NCBI RefSeq assembly: GCF_030770395.1
Contig: NZ_CP132480.1
Span: forward strand, 3,749,072-3,813,071
DNA from: Telluria beijingensis
GTDB lineage: Bacteria; Pseudomonadota; Gammaproteobacteria; Burkholderiales; Burkholderiaceae_D
Reading direction: 5' to 3'
Length of the DNA stretch: 64,000 nucleotides
This document shows, in pieces, positions 10,240 through 19,556 of the stretch. The notes below the pieces were generated by a model. That model was given only the letters and a program-made list of their open reading frames with translations. It was not told where the DNA came from and did no database searches. The translations under genes and the position numbers were made by a program. Position 1 is the first letter of the stretch. Each line of letters opens with the position of its first letter.

Positions 10240-10506
10240 TCAGGCCGACAGACCTTTTTGCAGCAGCTGCGCCACCAGTTCATTCATCTCGACGCCCTGC
10301 TCCTTGCTTAGCGCCTGCAGTTGCTGGACCAGGTCGCCGTTGAGCTTGACGGCAAACGGCACCAGTCCCAGCGCGCGGTCGCGCTCGCGCTGTTCGCGGC
10401 GGTCCGGCGCAGGCGCATCGCCAGCTTTCCCGATGACGGCGCCCTTCGGGCCCATCTTGTTCATCAGCTTCTTCGCGTCGAATTTCGCGAGTTCGTTCTT
10501 GTTCAT
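10240..10506 (-). CDS. Small hypothetical protein with ribbon-helix-helix-like C-terminus
   Basis: An 88-residue protein of no family I can name. The N-terminal half is rich in Lys and Gly (MNKNELAKFDAKKLMNKMG). The C-terminal half reads VPFAVKLNGDLVQQLQALSK followed by GVEMNELVAQLLQKGL, the beta-strand/helix/helix pattern of a ribbon-helix-helix domain. It could be a DNA-binding regulator, but that is an inference from pattern alone. It is co-directional with the next small gene, 36 bp away. Confidence 0.65.
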   Translation of the reverse strand: MNKNELAKFDAKKLMNKMGPKGAVIGKAGDAPAPDRREQRERDRALGLVPFAVKLNGDLVQQLQALSKEQGVEMNELVAQLLQKGLSA

Positions 10507-10542
10507 TGGTTTACTTTGCTATTGGATTGAATGCTTGCGGCG

Positions 10543-10770
10543 TCAGTCGAAACGCTTGAGACGTTGGCCGAGAATGCCCCACTGGCAGGGGACGCCATCG
10601 ACCTCGCCGCACAGCGCCCAGCCGGTGCCGATCTTTTCCACCGTAACGTCGGTCTCGATTTCCCTGGCCAGTTTCTCGGCCCAGCCCTTGGCGGCGCCCT
10701 GTCCCTTGAACAATTCCTTGCCCTCATAGATGACGGTGGCGTCGAAGACGGGCATGGCGAATACGGTCAT
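10543..10770 (-). CDS. Small hypothetical protein
   Basis: A 75-residue protein beginning MTVFAMPVFDATVIYEGKELF. It has no signal peptide or membrane segment and contains two cysteines (ALCGEV and VPCQWG). The pattern of alternating beta-like strands suggests a small compact fold. I do not recognise a family. It lies upstream of the ribbon-helix-helix-like gene on the same strand and downstream of erpA after a hairpin. Confidence 0.6.
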   Translation of the reverse strand: MTVFAMPVFDATVIYEGKELFKGQGAAKGWAEKLAREIETDVTVEKIGTGWALCGEVDGVPCQWGILGQRLKRFD

Positions 10771-10839
10771 GGCTACCTCTGTGTCGAAAAAAGCGTCATC
10801 CTAGCACCGTCGCCGGGCTGCATGGGGCGATAAATACAA

Positions 10840-10861
10840 ACGGCCCGCAGGAGCGGGCCGT
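10840..10861 (-). terminator. Hairpin terminator after erpA
   Basis: A perfect 9 bp stem (acggcccgc / gcgggccgt) with a 4-nt loop is followed on the minus strand by ttgtattt. It lies about 40 bp after the erpA stop. The T-tract is weak. Confidence 0.65.
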
Positions 10862-10899
10862 CGATGATCCAGGCCTTGGCCTGGACAGGCTGGCAACGA

Positions 10900-11268
10900 T
10901 TACGCCGAGAACGACGAACCGCAGCCGCAGGTCGAGGTGGCGTTCGGATTCTTGATCACGAACTGGGCGCCTTCGAGGTCGTCCTTGTAGTCGATCTCGG
11001 CGCCGACCAGGTACTGGTAGCTCATCGAGTCGATCAACAGCTGGACGCCGGCCTTTTCCATCGTCGTGTCGTCGTCGTTGACGATCTCGTCGAAGGTGAA
11101 ACCATACTGGAAGCCCGAGCAGCCGCCACCCTGCACGAACACGCGCAGTTTCAGGTCTGGGTTGCCTTCTTCTTCGATCAGCTGAGCAACTTTCTGTGCG
11201 GCGCTGTCGGTGAAGTTGATTGGTACGGGAATCGTGTCGAAATCTACTACTTCGGCGACTGCGGTCAT
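10900..11268 (-). CDS. erpA: ErpA, iron-sulfur cluster insertion protein
   Basis: An A-type iron-sulfur carrier that delivers clusters to apoproteins. The 122-residue protein has the three conserved cysteines: [11 protein letters not shown] and the C-terminal pair [11 protein letters not shown] chose the ATG at 11268 (MTAVAEVV) rather than the in-frame ATG 27 bp upstream because aggag lies at the right distance before it and because it gives the family length. It belongs to the conserved anmK-erpA-argC neighbourhood. Confidence 0.96.
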   Translation of the reverse strand: MTAVAEVVDFDTIPVPINFTDSAAQKVAQLIEEEGNPDLKLRVFVQGGGCSGFQYGFTFDEIVNDDDTTMEKAGVQLLIDSMSYQYLVGAEIDYKDDLEGAQFVIKNPNATSTCGCGSSFSA

Positions 11269-11300
11269 GGGAAAGCTCCTGAATAAATCAAACACCGTCC

Positions 11301-11306
11301 ATTATA
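11301..11306 (-). promoter_or_regulatory. Possible -10 box for erpA
   Basis: A perfect TATAAT on the minus strand lies about 32 bp before the erpA start. The -35 region is weak, so this is a candidate only. Confidence 0.4.
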
Positions 11307-11321
11307 GACGGTTGGTGGAAG

Positions 11322-11723
11322 TCATGCTGCCGAGCCTTCCACAGCGTCGGCTAGATGAAACACCGGCTCGCTCGCGGGCTGGTGGGTCAGTTTCCCTGTG
11401 ACCAGGGCCCCGCCGTGCATCTCGAGCAAACGGTAGTGTACATCCCCATTTATGCGGCCTTTCGGCTGTAATTCAAGGAGTTCCGACGAATATACCGCGC
11501 CAGCGATGTAGCCATTGACTACAAGACTGGCGCAACGCACCTCGCCTTCGATGCGCGCGTGCTCGGACACGATCAGCATGCTGTCGGCGCCGTCCACCGC
11601 CACCACATTGCCGTGGACTTCACCGTCGATGCGCAGCCCGCCGGTGAAGCACAGGTCGCCCTCTATGCGGGCCGAGATCCCGACCAGGCTGTCTATCTCG
11701 CTTTTCACTTGTCGACCAAACAT
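11322..11723 (-). CDS. Bactofilin family cytoskeletal protein
   Basis: Bactofilins polymerise into filaments that help shape cells or position wall enzymes. The 133-residue protein has the bactofilin beta-helix core: GISARIEGDLCFTGGLRIDG, then repeating turns such as IEGEVRCASLVVNGYIAGAV and GRINGDVHYRLLEMHGGALV. It lacks a membrane anchor. The gene is between argC and erpA on the minus strand. In a window that also carries the rod-shape operon it is a plausible morphology factor, but no direct link is visible. Confidence 0.92.
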   Translation of the reverse strand: MFGRQVKSEIDSLVGISARIEGDLCFTGGLRIDGEVHGNVVAVDGADSMLIVSEHARIEGEVRCASLVVNGYIAGAVYSSELLELQPKGRINGDVHYRLLEMHGGALVTGKLTHQPASEPVFHLADAVEGSAA

Positions 11724-11835
11724 GGCGCACCTCTGAGGAAGATTGACTGTTCATGTGAACGTGTCCAACAGTCAATTTACCCGGCCCAAAGGTGCTCGCT
11801 TTGATCTGCGTCGGGTCGCGGATCAAGCCTGAGGA

Positions 11836-12873
11836 TTATGGCAACAGCGCGATCTGTTGCAGGCCCTTGTTTTCTTCCAGGCCGAACATCAGGTTCATGC
11901 ACTGCACGGCCTGGCCGGAGGCGCCCTTCACCAGGTTGTCCTGCACCACCAGGATCACGACGGTATCGCTGCCTTCCGGACGGTGCAGCGCCAGGCGCAG
12001 CATGTTCGAGCCGCGGGTCGAGCGCGTCTCGGGGTGCGAGCCGAACGGCATGACGTCGACGAATTCGCTGTCCTTGTATTGCTCTTCAAACAAGGCCTGC
12101 AGCGCTGCGTTGTCGATTTCCTGCGTCAGGCGCGCGTACAGGGTCGCGTGCATGCCGCGGATCATCGGCACCAGGTGCGGGGTGAAGATCAGGCCGACCT
12201 TCTGGTCGGTGTAGCGCGCCAGCTGGGCCGAGGTTTCCGGGGTATGACGATGCCCGTGGACACCATACGCCTTGAAGTTGTCGCTCGACTCCGAGAACAG
12301 CGTGCCGATCTCGGCCTTGCGGCCGGCGCCGGAGACGCCCGACTTGCAGTCGGCGATCAGGCTTCCGGCATCGATCAGGCCAGCCTTGAGCAGCGGGTAG
12401 TAGCCCAGCTGCATCGTGGTCGGATAGCAGCCTGGATTCGCGATCAGGCGCGCATTCTTGATGTCGTCGCGGTTCAGTTCCGGCAGGCCATAGACGGCTT
12501 CTTCGAGCAGCTCGGGGGCGGTGTGCTCGATCTTGTACCATTTCTCGAACACGGCGCGGTCCTTGATGCGGAAGTCCGCCGCCAGGTCGATCACCTTGAC
12601 GCCGGCCGCCAGCAGCTCGGGCGCCTGGGCCATCGCCACGCCGTGCGGGGTGGCGAAGAACACCACGTCGCACTGTTTCAGGTCGGCTTTATCCGGGCTC
12701 GAGAAGGCGATATCGACGCGCCCGCGCAGCGAAGGGAACATATCGGCCACCGGCAGGCCGTCTTCCTTGCGCGAGGTGATCGCGGTCAGTTGCACATCCG
12801 GATGAACGGCCAACAGCCGCAGCAATTCCACGCCCGTGTATCCGGTTCCGCCGACGATGCCAACTTTAATCAT
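11836..12873 (-). CDS. argC: ArgC, N-acetyl-gamma-glutamyl-phosphate reductase
   Basis: NADPH-dependent reductase of the third step in arginine synthesis. The 345-residue protein has the Rossmann motif [14 protein letters not shown] at residues 8-21 and the catalytic cysteine C149 in [16 protein letters not shown] carries the conserved active-site histidine region. The length is that of the type 1 enzyme. It lies downstream of rplM-rpsI on the same strand after a terminator, so it probably has its own promoter. Confidence 0.97.
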   Translation of the reverse strand: MIKVGIVGGTGYTGVELLRLLAVHPDVQLTAITSRKEDGLPVADMFPSLRGRVDIAFSSPDKADLKQCDVVFFATPHGVAMAQAPELLAAGVKVIDLAADFRIKDRAVFEKWYKIEHTAPELLEEAVYGLPELNRDDIKNARLIANPGCYPTTMQLGYYPLLKAGLIDAGSLIADCKSGVSGAGRKAEIGTLFSESSDNFKAYGVHGHRHTPETSAQLARYTDQKVGLIFTPHLVPMIRGMHATLYARLTQEIDNAALQALFEEQYKDSEFVDVMPFGSHPETRSTRGSNMLRLALHRPEGSDTVVILVVQDNLVKGASGQAVQCMNLMFGLEENKGLQQIALLP

Positions 12874-12970
12874 GTCTGTTCCTTCGATAATGGTAGAAAG
12901 GCCCCCGTTACGGGACGAGGCTGCATTTTAACAGCGCGGGAACATCGAGGTTGTACCTGTCCCCAAAGCA

Positions 12971-13005
12971 AAAAAGCCGCCCAGCCTTGCGGCGGACGGC
13001 TTTTT
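12971..13005 (-). terminator. Intrinsic terminator after rpsI
   Basis: The stem aaaaagccg / cggcttttt has an inner GC-rich part and A/T tracts on both sides. It lies about 34 bp after the rpsI stop and would end the rplM-rpsI transcript. Confidence 0.8.
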
Positions 13006-13038
13006 CGAGCCAGCACCCGAAGGCGCTGGAGAAGACGA

Positions 13039-13431
13039 TTAACGCTTCGAGAATTGCTTTGCGCGACGTGCTTTGCGCAGACCAACTTTCTTACGCTCGA
13101 CTTCACGGGCGTCACGGGTGACGAAACCGGCACGTGCCAGGTCGCCCTTGAGGCCTGCGTCGTAGTCGATCAGTGCGCGGGTGATGCCGTGACGGACGGC
13201 GCCAGCCTGGCCCGACTCACCGCCGCCGTGCACGTTGACCTTGATGTCGAAACGCTCGACGTTGCCGGTCAGTTCCAGCGGCTGACGGATCACCATCAGG
13301 CCGGTTTCACGCGAGAAGTATTCCGATGCCGGTTTACCGTTCACGATGATCTGGCCGGTGCCAGCTTTGATGAACACGCGAGCGACTGCACTCTTGCGAC
13401 GGCCGGTGCCGTAGTTGTAGTTACCGATCAT
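13039..13431 (-). CDS. rpsI: 30S ribosomal protein uS9
   Basis: A 130-residue ribosomal protein starting [20 protein letters not shown]. It has the [11 protein letters not shown] and [19 protein letters not shown] signatures and the basic C-terminal tail ending KQFSKR that reaches the ribosomal P site. It follows rplM by 9 bp in the universal rplM-rpsI operon. Confidence 0.99.
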   Translation of the reverse strand: MIGNYNYGTGRRKSAVARVFIKAGTGQIIVNGKPASEYFSRETGLMVIRQPLELTGNVERFDIKVNVHGGGESGQAGAVRHGITRALIDYDAGLKGDLARAGFVTRDAREVERKKVGLRKARRAKQFSKR

Positions 13432-13440
13432 GTCAGTTCC

Positions 13441-13869
13441 TTAGAGGGTCAGTGCTTGTGGTTGCTGAGCAGCGTGCGGGTGCGAACCTTCCGCGTACAC
13501 TTTCAGCTTCTTGATCATGGCGTAGCCGAGTGGGCCTTTAGGCAGCATGCCCTTGACCGCTTTCTCGAGTGCGCGACCTGGGAAACGCTGTTGCATTTTC
13601 AGGAAGTTGGTTTCGTAGATACCGCCCGGGTAGCCCGAGTGACGGTAGTACGTTTTTGCGGTGGCCTTGGTGCCGGTCACGCGCAGTTTGCCCGCGTTGA
13701 TCACGACGATGAAATCGCCGGTGTCGACGTGCGGGGTGAACTCAGGCTTGTGCTTGCCACGCAGTCGGAGTGCCACTTCGCTGGCAACACGTCCGAGGAC
13801 CAGGTCCGTCGCGTCGATGACAAACCAGTCGCGCTGGACTTCATGGCCCTTAGCGGAAAAAGTTTTCAT
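13441..13869 (-). CDS. rplM: 50S ribosomal protein uL13
   Basis: A 142-residue ribosomal protein starting [20 protein letters not shown]. It includes the conserved [19 protein letters not shown] and the [17 protein letters not shown] segment. It is the first gene of the rplM-rpsI operon and has a good promoter about 100 bp upstream. Confidence 0.99.
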   Translation of the reverse strand: MKTFSAKGHEVQRDWFVIDATDLVLGRVASEVALRLRGKHKPEFTPHVDTGDFIVVINAGKLRVTGTKATAKTYYRHSGYPGGIYETNFLKMQQRFPGRALEKAVKGMLPKGPLGYAMIKKLKVYAEGSHPHAAQQPQALTL

Positions 13870-13968
13870 GTTTATTCCAAAAGAAAAAATTGCTCAAATG
13901 GTGGTTCCGCACAAATACTTCAGCGGACTCGTCCTTATTGTCTTTCCTGAGCAAACGGAAAGCCGGCA

Positions 13969-13998
13969 ATCATAACCGACCTCCCGGACTGACGTCAA
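13969..13998 (-). promoter_or_regulatory. Probable promoter of rplM-rpsI
   Basis: On the minus strand, TTGACG (13993-13998) and TATGAT (13969-13974) are separated by 18 bp, each one mismatch from the sigma70 consensus. It lies about 100 bp before rplM. Confidence 0.65.
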
Positions 13999-14132
13999 TC
14001 CCCATCGACATCGTCTTGCATGCGGACGGTATGGCGGGCTACCCGTTCCGCATGCCTTGATGCATAGTTGAAACAATCGGTTGACCGGGGAAATAGCGCG
14101 AACTTATCATCGTTACAACCTGAGGAGATGTT

Positions 14133-15578
14133 GTGAAGAGATCCAAGATTCTGCCCGCCATCCTGTCCCTGCCGCTTGCGCTTGCAACCGGTTTCGCCAG
14201 CGCCCAGTCCACGGCCGCGCCAGCCAAGACCGAACGCAGCTGCCACCTGCCCGGCGTGGTCGAAAGCCTGCGCTGTATCACGGTCGACGTCCCGCTCGAG
14301 CATGCCAAACCGCAGTCCGGCACCCTCAAGCTGCACGTGACCGTCGCCCCGGCCTACCGCCAGGGCACCCGCGGCGACCCGCTGTTCGTGCTGGCCGGCG
14401 GCCCCGGCCAGGCCGGCAGCGACGTGCTGCCGCTGCTGAAGCTCGCCTTCGACCGCGTGCGCGCCACCCGCGACATCGTCTTCATCGACCAGCGCGGCAC
14501 CGGGCGCTCGGGCAAGCTCGATTGCGAAAGCAAGCCGGAACACGATCGCATGACCGATGACGAGCTGATGGCCGAACTGCGCGCCTGCATCGCCGCCAAC
14601 AAGCAGCCGCTGGCCGCCTACACCACGGCCAACGCCGCCCACGACCTCGAGCAGGTGCGGCGCGCGCTCGGCTACCGCCAGGTAAACGTCTGGGGCGGCT
14701 CCTACGGCACGCGCCTGGGCCAGGCCTACGCGCGCGCCTATCCGGACAGCGTGCGCAGCCTGGTGCTGGACGGCGTGGCCGCGCCCGACCAGGTGATCCC
14801 GGCCGGCGGCCGTGACGGCCAGGCCGCGCTCGACGGCCTGTTCGCCGCCTGCGCGAAGGATGCCGCCTGCAACAAGGCCTTCCCCGACCTGCGCGCCGAA
14901 TTCGACGCGCTGGCGGCCAGGGTCGATGCCGGCAACGTGCGCCTGTCGCTGCCGAACCCGCGCACCGCCGAGCAGACCGAGTTCACCATGAGTTCCCAGC
15001 GCTTCCTGGGCACCGTGCACAACATCCTGTATTCCCCGGCCGATGCGCGCCGCCTGCCCTTCCTGATCCACAGCGCCAGCCGCGGCCGCTGGCAGCCCTT
15101 CGTCGCGCGCCAGAACCTGGCCGGCGACTTCGGCAACGACGCCAGCATGTCGATGCTGCTGCACTTCGCCGTGGTGTGCGCCGAAGACGTGCCGCGCTTC
15201 ACGCCCGAGTTGATGAAATCCGACGCCGCCGTGATCGCCAAGCCGCTGGCCGAGATGATCCCGAAGTTGTGCCAGGACATCAAGGTGCCCGCGGTGCCCT
15301 ACGTCGCGCCGTCGCGCATCGAGGCGCCGGCCCTGCTGCTGTCGGGCGCCCTCGACCCGGTGACCCCGCCGCACCGCGCCGAGACTGCCGCCAGGTCGAT
15401 GGCCCGTGCCCAGCACGTGGTGGTGGCCAATGCCGGCCACGGCGTCTCGCAGCTCGGCTGCGCGCCGCGCCTGCTGCGCGCCTTCCTCGACCAGCCGCAA
15501 GCGAAACTCGACGCCGCCTGCATGGCCGAGATTCCGGCTCCTACTTTCCAGCTCGGCAACGCCGGGCCCCAACCTTGA
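14133..15578 (+). CDS. Secreted alpha/beta hydrolase, S33/TAP-like peptidase family
   Basis: A 481-residue exported hydrolase. A signal peptide is clear (MKRSKILPAILSLPLALA... cleaved near SAQ). The oxyanion-region FVLAGGPGQAGSD and the IDQRGTGRSGKLDC segment are typical of prolyl/tripeptidyl aminopeptidases. The nucleophile is S190 in WGGSYGTR, the acid is in SGALDPVTPP near 407, and the histidine is in NAGHGVSQLGC near 435. The C-terminal part resembles the TAP-like domain. Its stop is 13 bp before the ABC ATPase start, so it heads a three-gene operon. Substrate unknown. Confidence 0.9.
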   Translation: MKRSKILPAILSLPLALATGFASAQSTAAPAKTERSCHLPGVVESLRCITVDVPLEHAKPQSGTLKLHVTVAPAYRQGTRGDPLFVLAGGPGQAGSDVLPLLKLAFDRVRATRDIVFIDQRGTGRSGKLDCESKPEHDRMTDDELMAELRACIAANKQPLAAYTTANAAHDLEQVRRALGYRQVNVWGGSYGTRLGQAYARAYPDSVRSLVLDGVAAPDQVIPAGGRDGQAALDGLFAACAKDAACNKAFPDLRAEFDALAARVDAGNVRLSLPNPRTAEQTEFTMSSQRFLGTVHNILYSPADARRLPFLIHSASRGRWQPFVARQNLAGDFGNDASMSMLLHFAVVCAEDVPRFTPELMKSDAAVIAKPLAEMIPKLCQDIKVPAVPYVAPSRIEAPALLLSGALDPVTPPHRAETAARSMARAQHVVVANAGHGVSQLGCAPRLLRAFLDQPQAKLDAACMAEIPAPTFQLGNAGPQP

Positions 15579-15591
15579 TGTCGGGATCACC

Positions 15592-16323
15592 ATGATCGAA
15601 GTCCACGATGTACGCAAGCAGTTCGGCGCCGTCCAGGCGCTGGGCGGCGTTTCCTTCACCGCGCGCGACGGCCAGATCACCGCGCTGCTGGGTCCCAACG
15701 GGGCTGGCAAGACCACCCTGCTGCGCACCCTGGTCGGCCTGCTGAAACGCGACCACGGCACCATCTCGATCGGCGGCGTCGATCCCGAGAAGGATCCGAT
15801 GTCGGTGCGCCGCAATATCGGCTTCCTGACCGACCAGTTCGGGCTCTACGAGCGCCTCACCACGCGCGAATACCTGAACTACTTCGGTGAACTCAATGGC
15901 ATGGACGGCGCCGCCCTGCGCGCCCGCATCGGCGAAGTGTCCGACCTGCTCGGGATGGACGACATCCTCGAACGCCAGACCAAGGGCTTCTCGCAGGGCC
16001 AGCGCATCAAGGTAGCGCTGGCGCGCACCCTGCTGCACCGCCCGCGCCACCTGCTGCTCGACGAACCGAGCCGCGGCCTGGACGTGATGAGCACGCGCGC
16101 CCTGCGCACCGCATTGAACGCCCTGCGCGAGGATGGCTGCTGCGTGATCATGGCCACCCACGTGATGCAGGAAGTGATCCACCTGTGCGAAGACGTGATC
16201 GTCATCGCCAAGGGCCATACCGTGGCCCAGGGCTCGCCCCAGGAACTGTGCCAGCGCACCGGCATCGCCGACCTCGAGGACGCTTTCGTGAACCTGGTCG
16301 GCACCGAGGAAGGTATCGCATGA
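15592..16323 (+). CDS. NatA-like ABC transporter ATP-binding protein
   Basis: A 243-residue ATPase. Walker A is GPNGAGKTT (34-42), the signature is the variant KGFSQGQR, Walker B is HLLLDEPSRGLD, and the switch histidine is in MATHVMQE. The FSQGQ variant is common in the sodium-export NatA branch. It overlaps the permease start as ATGA (16320-16323). With the permease it forms a NatAB-type exporter fed by the upstream secreted hydrolase gene. The exported substrate is not evident. Confidence 0.9.
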   Translation: MIEVHDVRKQFGAVQALGGVSFTARDGQITALLGPNGAGKTTLLRTLVGLLKRDHGTISIGGVDPEKDPMSVRRNIGFLTDQFGLYERLTTREYLNYFGELNGMDGAALRARIGEVSDLLGMDDILERQTKGFSQGQRIKVALARTLLHRPRHLLLDEPSRGLDVMSTRALRTALNALREDGCCVIMATHVMQEVIHLCEDVIVIAKGHTVAQGSPQELCQRTGIADLEDAFVNLVGTEEGIA

Positions 16324-17504
16324 AATCGAAGATCCGAGTCGTATTCCTGAAAGAGCTGCGCGAGACCCTGCGCGAGAAGCGCACTTTCGGCTTCCTGGTG
16401 CTGATGGTGCTGTTCTATCCCTTCCTGATCGGCCTCACGCTCAACCAGGTGATCGACAAGAGCACCCGCTCCGAGCGCGAAGGCGTGCACCTGACCGTCA
16501 TCGGTGCGGACAAGGCGCCGACCCTGGTCGCCCAGCTGCGCGAGCGCAACGTGACGGTCAACGAGTCGGGGCCGATGACCGAGGACGCCATCGCCGAACT
16601 CCTGCACGGCAAGAAGATCGCGGCGGTGCTGCGCCTGTCCGACGACTTCACCGGCAACTACCAGGCGATGCGGCCGGCGCAGATCGAGATGTGGTTCGAT
16701 TCGTCGGCCGAAAGCGGCCCGCAGCGGCGCGAGCTCGACGAGATCCTGACCGCCTACGGCAACAACATCGCCAGCGCGCGCCTGCTGGCGCACGGCGTGT
16801 CGCCGGCCACGCTGGCGCCGATCCAGCTGCAGCGCTACGACACCGGCACCAATGCCTCGCGCTCGGCGATGCTCATCGGCGGCATGATCGGCTTTTTGTT
16901 CTTCCCGGCCTTCATCCTCAATATGTCGTCGGCGGTCGACAGCACCGCCGGCGAACGCGAACGGCGCTCGCTCGAAGTGCTGATGGCGCAGCCGGCGCAT
17001 AGCTGGGAACTGGTGGGCGGCAAGTGGCTTGCGTCGAGCATCCTGGCGGTGGTGGGCGTCACCGTGGTGCTGATGCTGGGCCATGCGGTGCTGAAATGGC
17101 TGCCGCTGGAAGAAATCGGCATGTCGTGGAACCTGGGCTGGGGCGGCATGCTGCTGGTATGCCTGGCCAGCGTGCCGCTGTCGCTGCTGTCGGCGGCCCT
17201 GTACGTGGCGCTGGCGATGAACGCCAAGACCTTCAAGGAAGCCCAGACCACGATCAGCCTGGTCATGATCGCGCCGCTGATCCCGGGCTTCGTGGTCTCG
17301 TTCATGGAACTCAAGACCGCGCAGTGGATGTACCTGGTGCCGATGCTGTCGAACCAGACCCTGGTCAAGGAACTGGCCAAGAGCGGCGACATCGGCGCGC
17401 TGCCGTTCGTGCTGACCTTCCTGTGCTCCCTGGTCCCGGCGCTGCTGGTGGTAGCCTTCGCCAGCTGGCGCATGAAGAGCGAGAAGTACGTGCTGGGCGT
17501 GTGA
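16320..17504 (+). CDS. NatB-like ABC transporter permease
   Basis: A 394-residue ABC-2/NatB-type permease. One membrane helix lies near residues 22-40. A large extracytoplasmic domain follows (about 45-175), then a cluster of about five helices from residue 180 to the end. The segment STAGERERRSLEVLMAQP is the cytoplasmic coupling motif of NatB/YhaP-like permeases. The start is translationally coupled to the ATPase gene by ATGA. Likely an export pump; sodium, peptide or drug are all possible. Confidence 0.9.
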   Translation: MKSKIRVVFLKELRETLREKRTFGFLVLMVLFYPFLIGLTLNQVIDKSTRSEREGVHLTVIGADKAPTLVAQLRERNVTVNESGPMTEDAIAELLHGKKIAAVLRLSDDFTGNYQAMRPAQIEMWFDSSAESGPQRRELDEILTAYGNNIASARLLAHGVSPATLAPIQLQRYDTGTNASRSAMLIGGMIGFLFFPAFILNMSSAVDSTAGERERRSLEVLMAQPAHSWELVGGKWLASSILAVVGVTVVLMLGHAVLKWLPLEEIGMSWNLGWGGMLLVCLASVPLSLLSAALYVALAMNAKTFKEAQTTISLVMIAPLIPGFVVSFMELKTAQWMYLVPMLSNQTLVKELAKSGDIGALPFVLTFLCSLVPALLVVAFASWRMKSEKYVLGV

Positions 17505-17595
17505 TGGCCGCGGCGGCGCTGCCTTGCACGCGAAGGCGGCGGCTGCCGTACAATCGAATGCCTTATCTACGCTTCACAGCAACACGGAGAATCGC

Positions 17596-18018
17596 ATGGA
17601 AGTGAAAGTCAGCTGGAACGGCCCCTCGGGCATGAGTTTCCGCGCCGAGACGGGCAGCGGCCACATGGTGACGATGGATGGCGCGCCGGATGGCGGCGGC
17701 CATAACCTGGCGCCGCGCCCGATGGAGATGGTGCTGGTGGGCACCGGCGGCTGCACCGCCTACGACGTGGTCCTGATCCTCAAGCGCGGCCGCGAGGACG
17801 TGCGCGGCTGCGACGTGACCTTGCAGGCCGAACGCGCCGACGTTGACCCCAAGGTGTTCACGAAGATTAACTTCCACTTCACGGTCACTGGCCGCAACCT
17901 GAAGCCGGCGGCGGTGGAGCGCGCGGTCAACCTGTCGCACGACAAATACTGCTCGGCGTCGATCATGCTGGCCAAGACGGCCGAGATCACGCATTCGTTC
18001 GAGATCGTGGAAGTCTGA
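17596..18018 (+). CDS. OsmC family protein (YhfA-like)
   Basis: A 140-residue OsmC-fold protein beginning MEVKVSWNGPSGMSFRAETG. The two redox cysteines of peroxide-reducing OsmC/Ohr proteins are recognisable: C in GTGGCTAYDV and C in HDKYCSASIML. The closest type is the YhfA group by length and motif, which is less well characterised than OsmC. It lies 91 bp after the permease gene and is followed by an inverted-repeat element shared with two other places in the window. Confidence 0.92.
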   Translation: MEVKVSWNGPSGMSFRAETGSGHMVTMDGAPDGGGHNLAPRPMEMVLVGTGGCTAYDVVLILKRGREDVRGCDVTLQAERADVDPKVFTKINFHFTVTGRNLKPAAVERAVNLSHDKYCSASIMLAKTAEITHSFEIVEV

Positions 18019-18047
18019 AGCGCCAGCCCTCTAGTTAGCCCAAAGAC

Positions 18048-18152
18048 CGTCGTTCCCGCGCAGGCGGGAACCCAAGTGTGCTGGCGGGCCAGTAACGTCA
18101 AACGTCAGTAGCCAGGCAAAGGCCTTGGGTTCCCGCCTGCGCGGGAACGACG
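18048..18152. repeat. Inverted-repeat element, copy A (105 bp)
   Basis: Perfect 29 bp terminal inverted repeats (18048-18076 and 18124-18152) flank a 47 bp centre. Each arm is itself a small hairpin (gttcccgcg and its complement). Two close relatives occur at 33665-33763 and 38058-38162. It lies between the convergent genes osmC and coq7, 29 bp after the osmC stop. It is REP/BIME- or MITE-like; no transposase is inside. Confidence 0.85.
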
Positions 18153-18167
18153 TTCATGGGGTGCGGG

Positions 18168-18812
18168 TCAGATGCGATACGCGGTGGTGGTCATCACCTT
18201 GGCCATCGCCCGCATCGCCAGCCTGACCGGCAACGGCAACGCCGACGCCCCGGCCGCCTCGGCCGCATTGGCATGCGCGATCTCGTCGACCCGCATCTGC
18301 TCGACGATCGCGCGCGACTTGCTATCCTGCTGCGGCAGCAATTCAAGATGGCTGTTCAGGTGCGCCTCGACCTGGCGCTCGGTCTCGACCACGAAGCCCA
18401 GGCTCACCGGATCGCCGATCCGGGCCGCCACGGTGCCCATCACGTAGGCGCCCGCATACCACAGGGGATTCAGCACGCTCGGCTGCGAACCGAGTTCGCC
18501 CAGGCGCTGGGCGCACCAGGCCAGGTGGTCTTCTTCCTCGCGCGCGGCGTGCTCGAACTGGACCCGCACCTGCGGCGTGTGGGCGAAATTGGCCTGCGCG
18601 TCGTACAGCGCCTGCGCGCACACCTCGCCCACGTGGTTCACCCGCATCAGCCCCGCGCTGTGGCGGCGCTCGGCGTCGCTCAATTCGCTGTCGATGGCGT
18701 GCGCGCCCGGGTTCGGACGCGACATCGCCGCCACTCCGCCGACGACGCGCAAGGCCTTGTCGACGCCGACGATCAGGTGGTCCAGGGGGCTGATGAAACG
18801 GTTCGCAATCAT
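18168..18812 (-). CDS. coq7: Coq7, demethoxyubiquinone hydroxylase
   Basis: A di-iron monooxygenase of ubiquinone synthesis (hydroxylation at C6 of the ring). The 214-residue protein contains the carboxylate/histidine ligand pattern of the ferritin-like fold: [31 protein letters not shown] and [16 protein letters not shown]. The ATG at 18812 gives the usual beta-proteobacterial N-terminus ([14 protein letters not shown]). It is convergent with osmC, with the repeat element between them. Confidence 0.96.
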   Translation of the reverse strand: MIANRFISPLDHLIVGVDKALRVVGGVAAMSRPNPGAHAIDSELSDAERRHSAGLMRVNHVGEVCAQALYDAQANFAHTPQVRVQFEHAAREEEDHLAWCAQRLGELGSQPSVLNPLWYAGAYVMGTVAARIGDPVSLGFVVETERQVEAHLNSHLELLPQQDSKSRAIVEQMRVDEIAHANAAEAAGASALPLPVRLAMRAMAKVMTTTAYRI

Positions 18813-18846
18813 GGTGTGCTCGATCTGGTGGTCGCTGAAGCGGCCA

Positions 18847-19323
18847 TTATATGCCGTCGGCCCGCGCCCCAGAGTGCGCCTGCGCCGTCGGCCCCTCCGG
18901 TTCTTCGCCCGGTTCAAGCTTCCTGCGCGCGATCCAGTCGACCAGCGGGCCCTCGGGCTCCAGCCCCGAGATATTCTTGGCCACGCCCAGGTTCAGCTCC
19001 AGCAGGAACGGCACCGACACCAGCGGCACGCCCGGGCAATGGCGCTTGAACGCATCCAGGAAGCGTTCCGACTCCACCGTCGGCATCACCCTGGCGCCGC
19101 TCATGAACTGCAGCACGCTGGTGATGGTGTGGCCCTTGCCCAGCGTGTGGTAGATGAAGCGGTTGAACTCGCGGTCGACCGCCTTGAAGTCGATCGTCTC
19201 CTTGGTCATCAGGCCCGCCAGGTAGACCAGTCCCAGCGCGACGCGGAACCAGTCGGTCGATTCGGCCCGGCTGCGCCCTTCGCGCATCAGGATCAGGAGC
19301 TTTTCTTGGGTGACGGAGTCCAT
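18847..19323 (-). CDS. Hypothetical protein, possibly lineage-restricted
   Basis: A 158-residue protein starting [16 protein letters not shown]. It has a mostly helical N-terminal half ([21 protein letters not shown]) and a charged Pro/Glu-rich tail ([11 protein letters not shown]). I do not recognise a family and see no signal peptide. It precedes coq7 on the same strand by 34 bp and may share its transcript. The start at 19323 is favoured over the upstream ATG because the upstream extension is short and basic with no recognisable feature. Confidence 0.65.
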   Translation of the reverse strand: MDSVTQEKLLILMREGRSRAESTDWFRVALGLVYLAGLMTKETIDFKAVDREFNRFIYHTLGKGHTITSVLQFMSGARVMPTVESERFLDAFKRHCPGVPLVSVPFLLELNLGVAKNISGLEPEGPLVDWIARRKLEPGEEPEGPTAQAHSGARADGI

Positions 19324-19556
19324 GCGGCCATTATCCACGCTTTCCCCCCGCTTGCGCCGCACGCCCGCCTACCGTTGCAAGAAATTTATGGAAAGAAAAC
19401 CATCATGCATCCTGTCACCGGATAATGCGGTCTGGGCCACCGTTTGGACCGTGTGTCGCACCGTGCCCGCCGCGGCGGTGCCGATTGAATACAATGCCAG
19501 TGTGAAAAAGTGTTTTGCACGTCGTAAACACGTGCAGCGAGCAGCCAGGAGTCGTC

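Noticed and set aside
18048..18152. Insertion sequence or integron attC site
   Set aside because: Only about 105 bp with inverted repeats, no transposase and no attC core sites; better described as a REP/MITE-like element.
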